A model generated the notes under the pieces. The model ran no database searches. It saw only the letters and a program-made list of their open reading frames with translations, and was not told the DNA's origin. The position numbers were made by a program, and so were the translations under genes. DNA of 13,606 nucleotides from SZUA-430 sp044375275 (GTDB taxonomy: Bacteria > Pseudomonadota > Alphaproteobacteria > Micropepsales > Micropepsaceae), in the NCBI GenBank assembly GCA_044375275.1, contig JBILMZ010000080.1:1-13606 (forward strand), in the 5' to 3' direction. Below are positions 13,287 to 13,606 of the stretch, piece after piece; the first letter of the stretch is position 1, and each line of letters begins with the position of its first letter.

Positions 13287-13606
13287 TCAACGGCCGGTTG
13301 GCGTTGAACCCGCGGCGGTGCCAAAGGCCCCCTGGTCCACGGCTGCGGCGTCAACCCAGCCTTCGACGACACGCGTCTTGTGGTTCATGCGCACGCGCAG
13401 CCAGCCGTCGCGCGTCTCCAGAACAGAGACTTCAACGCCACGTTCGGCACGCCCCAGGGCGCGCTCATTGGCACCCGGTCCGACCCGAAGGCGTGTGGCC
13501 CGCAGCACGGTGGCGCCGTACACGGTGGTCGCCTGCGTTCCAGAGGCAGGGGAGATGGCGGGGACCTCAACCTTGAGGACCTGCGGCGGCGGGTTCCAGA
13601 ACCCGA
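13287..13606 (-). CDS. SH3-like domain protein (C-terminal part)
   Basis: The frame is open from the window edge to a TGA at 13287-13289 and gives about 105 residues. The visible part has a Pro-rich linker (PPPQVLKVEVPAISPAS), then a bacterial SH3-like domain (SH3_3 type): VLRATRLRVGPGANERALG, RGVEVSVLETRDGWLRVRM, then VEGWVDAAAV. Such domains are common in envelope proteins that bind peptidoglycan or other proteins. The N-terminus and any signal peptide lie outside the window, so location and full size cannot be told. A GTG at 13523 is inside the frame and is not needed as a start. Confidence 0.8.
   Translation of the reverse strand, partial: GFWNPPPQVLKVEVPAISPASGTQATTVYGATVLRATRLRVGPGANERALGRAERGVEVSVLETRDGWLRVRMNHKTRVVEGWVDAAAVDQGAFGTAAGSTPTGR

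Noticed and set aside
1..13606. CRISPR array, insertion sequence, prophage or attachment site
   Set aside because: No regularly spaced repeats, transposase or integrase motifs were seen. The tRNA-Leu 3' end is not followed by a recognisable integrase, and I found no repeat of it by eye.

Overview
The window looks like a chromosomal stretch from a GC-rich alphaproteobacterium. Supporting signs are a COQ7-type ubiquinone hydroxylase, DsbB, a GluQ-RS, an HNH protein of a type I associate with alphaproteobacteria, a near-match to a CtrA site upstream of a chemotaxis gene, and GANTC (CcrM-type) sites near the tRNA. I see no IS element, phage gene, CRISPR array or plasmid function. Most of it is ordinary core or shell genome with a few accessory pieces. 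The exact genus cannot be told from the sequence.

Layout. The last codons of an unidentified + strand gene (1-42) meet a convergent AbgT-family transporter (57-1598, -). A 387-nt divergent spacer (1599-1985) is unusually rich in palindromes and includes a terminator-like hairpin in the abgT leader. It also leads into a two-gene + strand unit: an unknown four-helix membrane protein (1986-3050) followed by a secreted VWA-like protein with a complete MIDAS motif (3074-3784). That unit overlaps tail to tail with gluQ (3771-4640, -). An alpha/beta-hydrolase carboxylesterase (4706-5404, +) and an HNH endonuclease (5587-6159, +) follow.

A compact - strand operon dsbB > coq7 > GNAT acetyltransferase (7920 down to 6171) has genes that overlap or abut. 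DsbB passes electrons to quinone and COQ7 makes ubiquinone, so the first two genes are functionally linked. A tRNA-Leu(CAA) gene with a clear sigma70-type promoter (8024-8197, +) is followed by a possible 35-residue membrane microprotein on the - strand (8248-8355).

The - strand DUF1800 > DUF1501 pair (11163 down to 8488) is a widespread gene pair of unclear role, with a Tat signal on the DUF1501 product. Upstream on the same strand lies a two-gene chemotaxis unit: an Aer-type PAS protein (12573-13100) whose end overlaps the start of a transmembrane chemoreceptor (11399-12598). Together they form a split Aer, comparable to CetB/CetA of Campylobacter. A large nested GC-rich hairpin (11349-11389) lies just past the receptor stop. 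The window ends in the C-terminal part of an SH3-like-domain protein (-).

The points most worth following are the split energy-taxis receptor, the membrane/VWA unit of unknown function, the structured abgT leader, the 35-residue microprotein and the nested hairpin.
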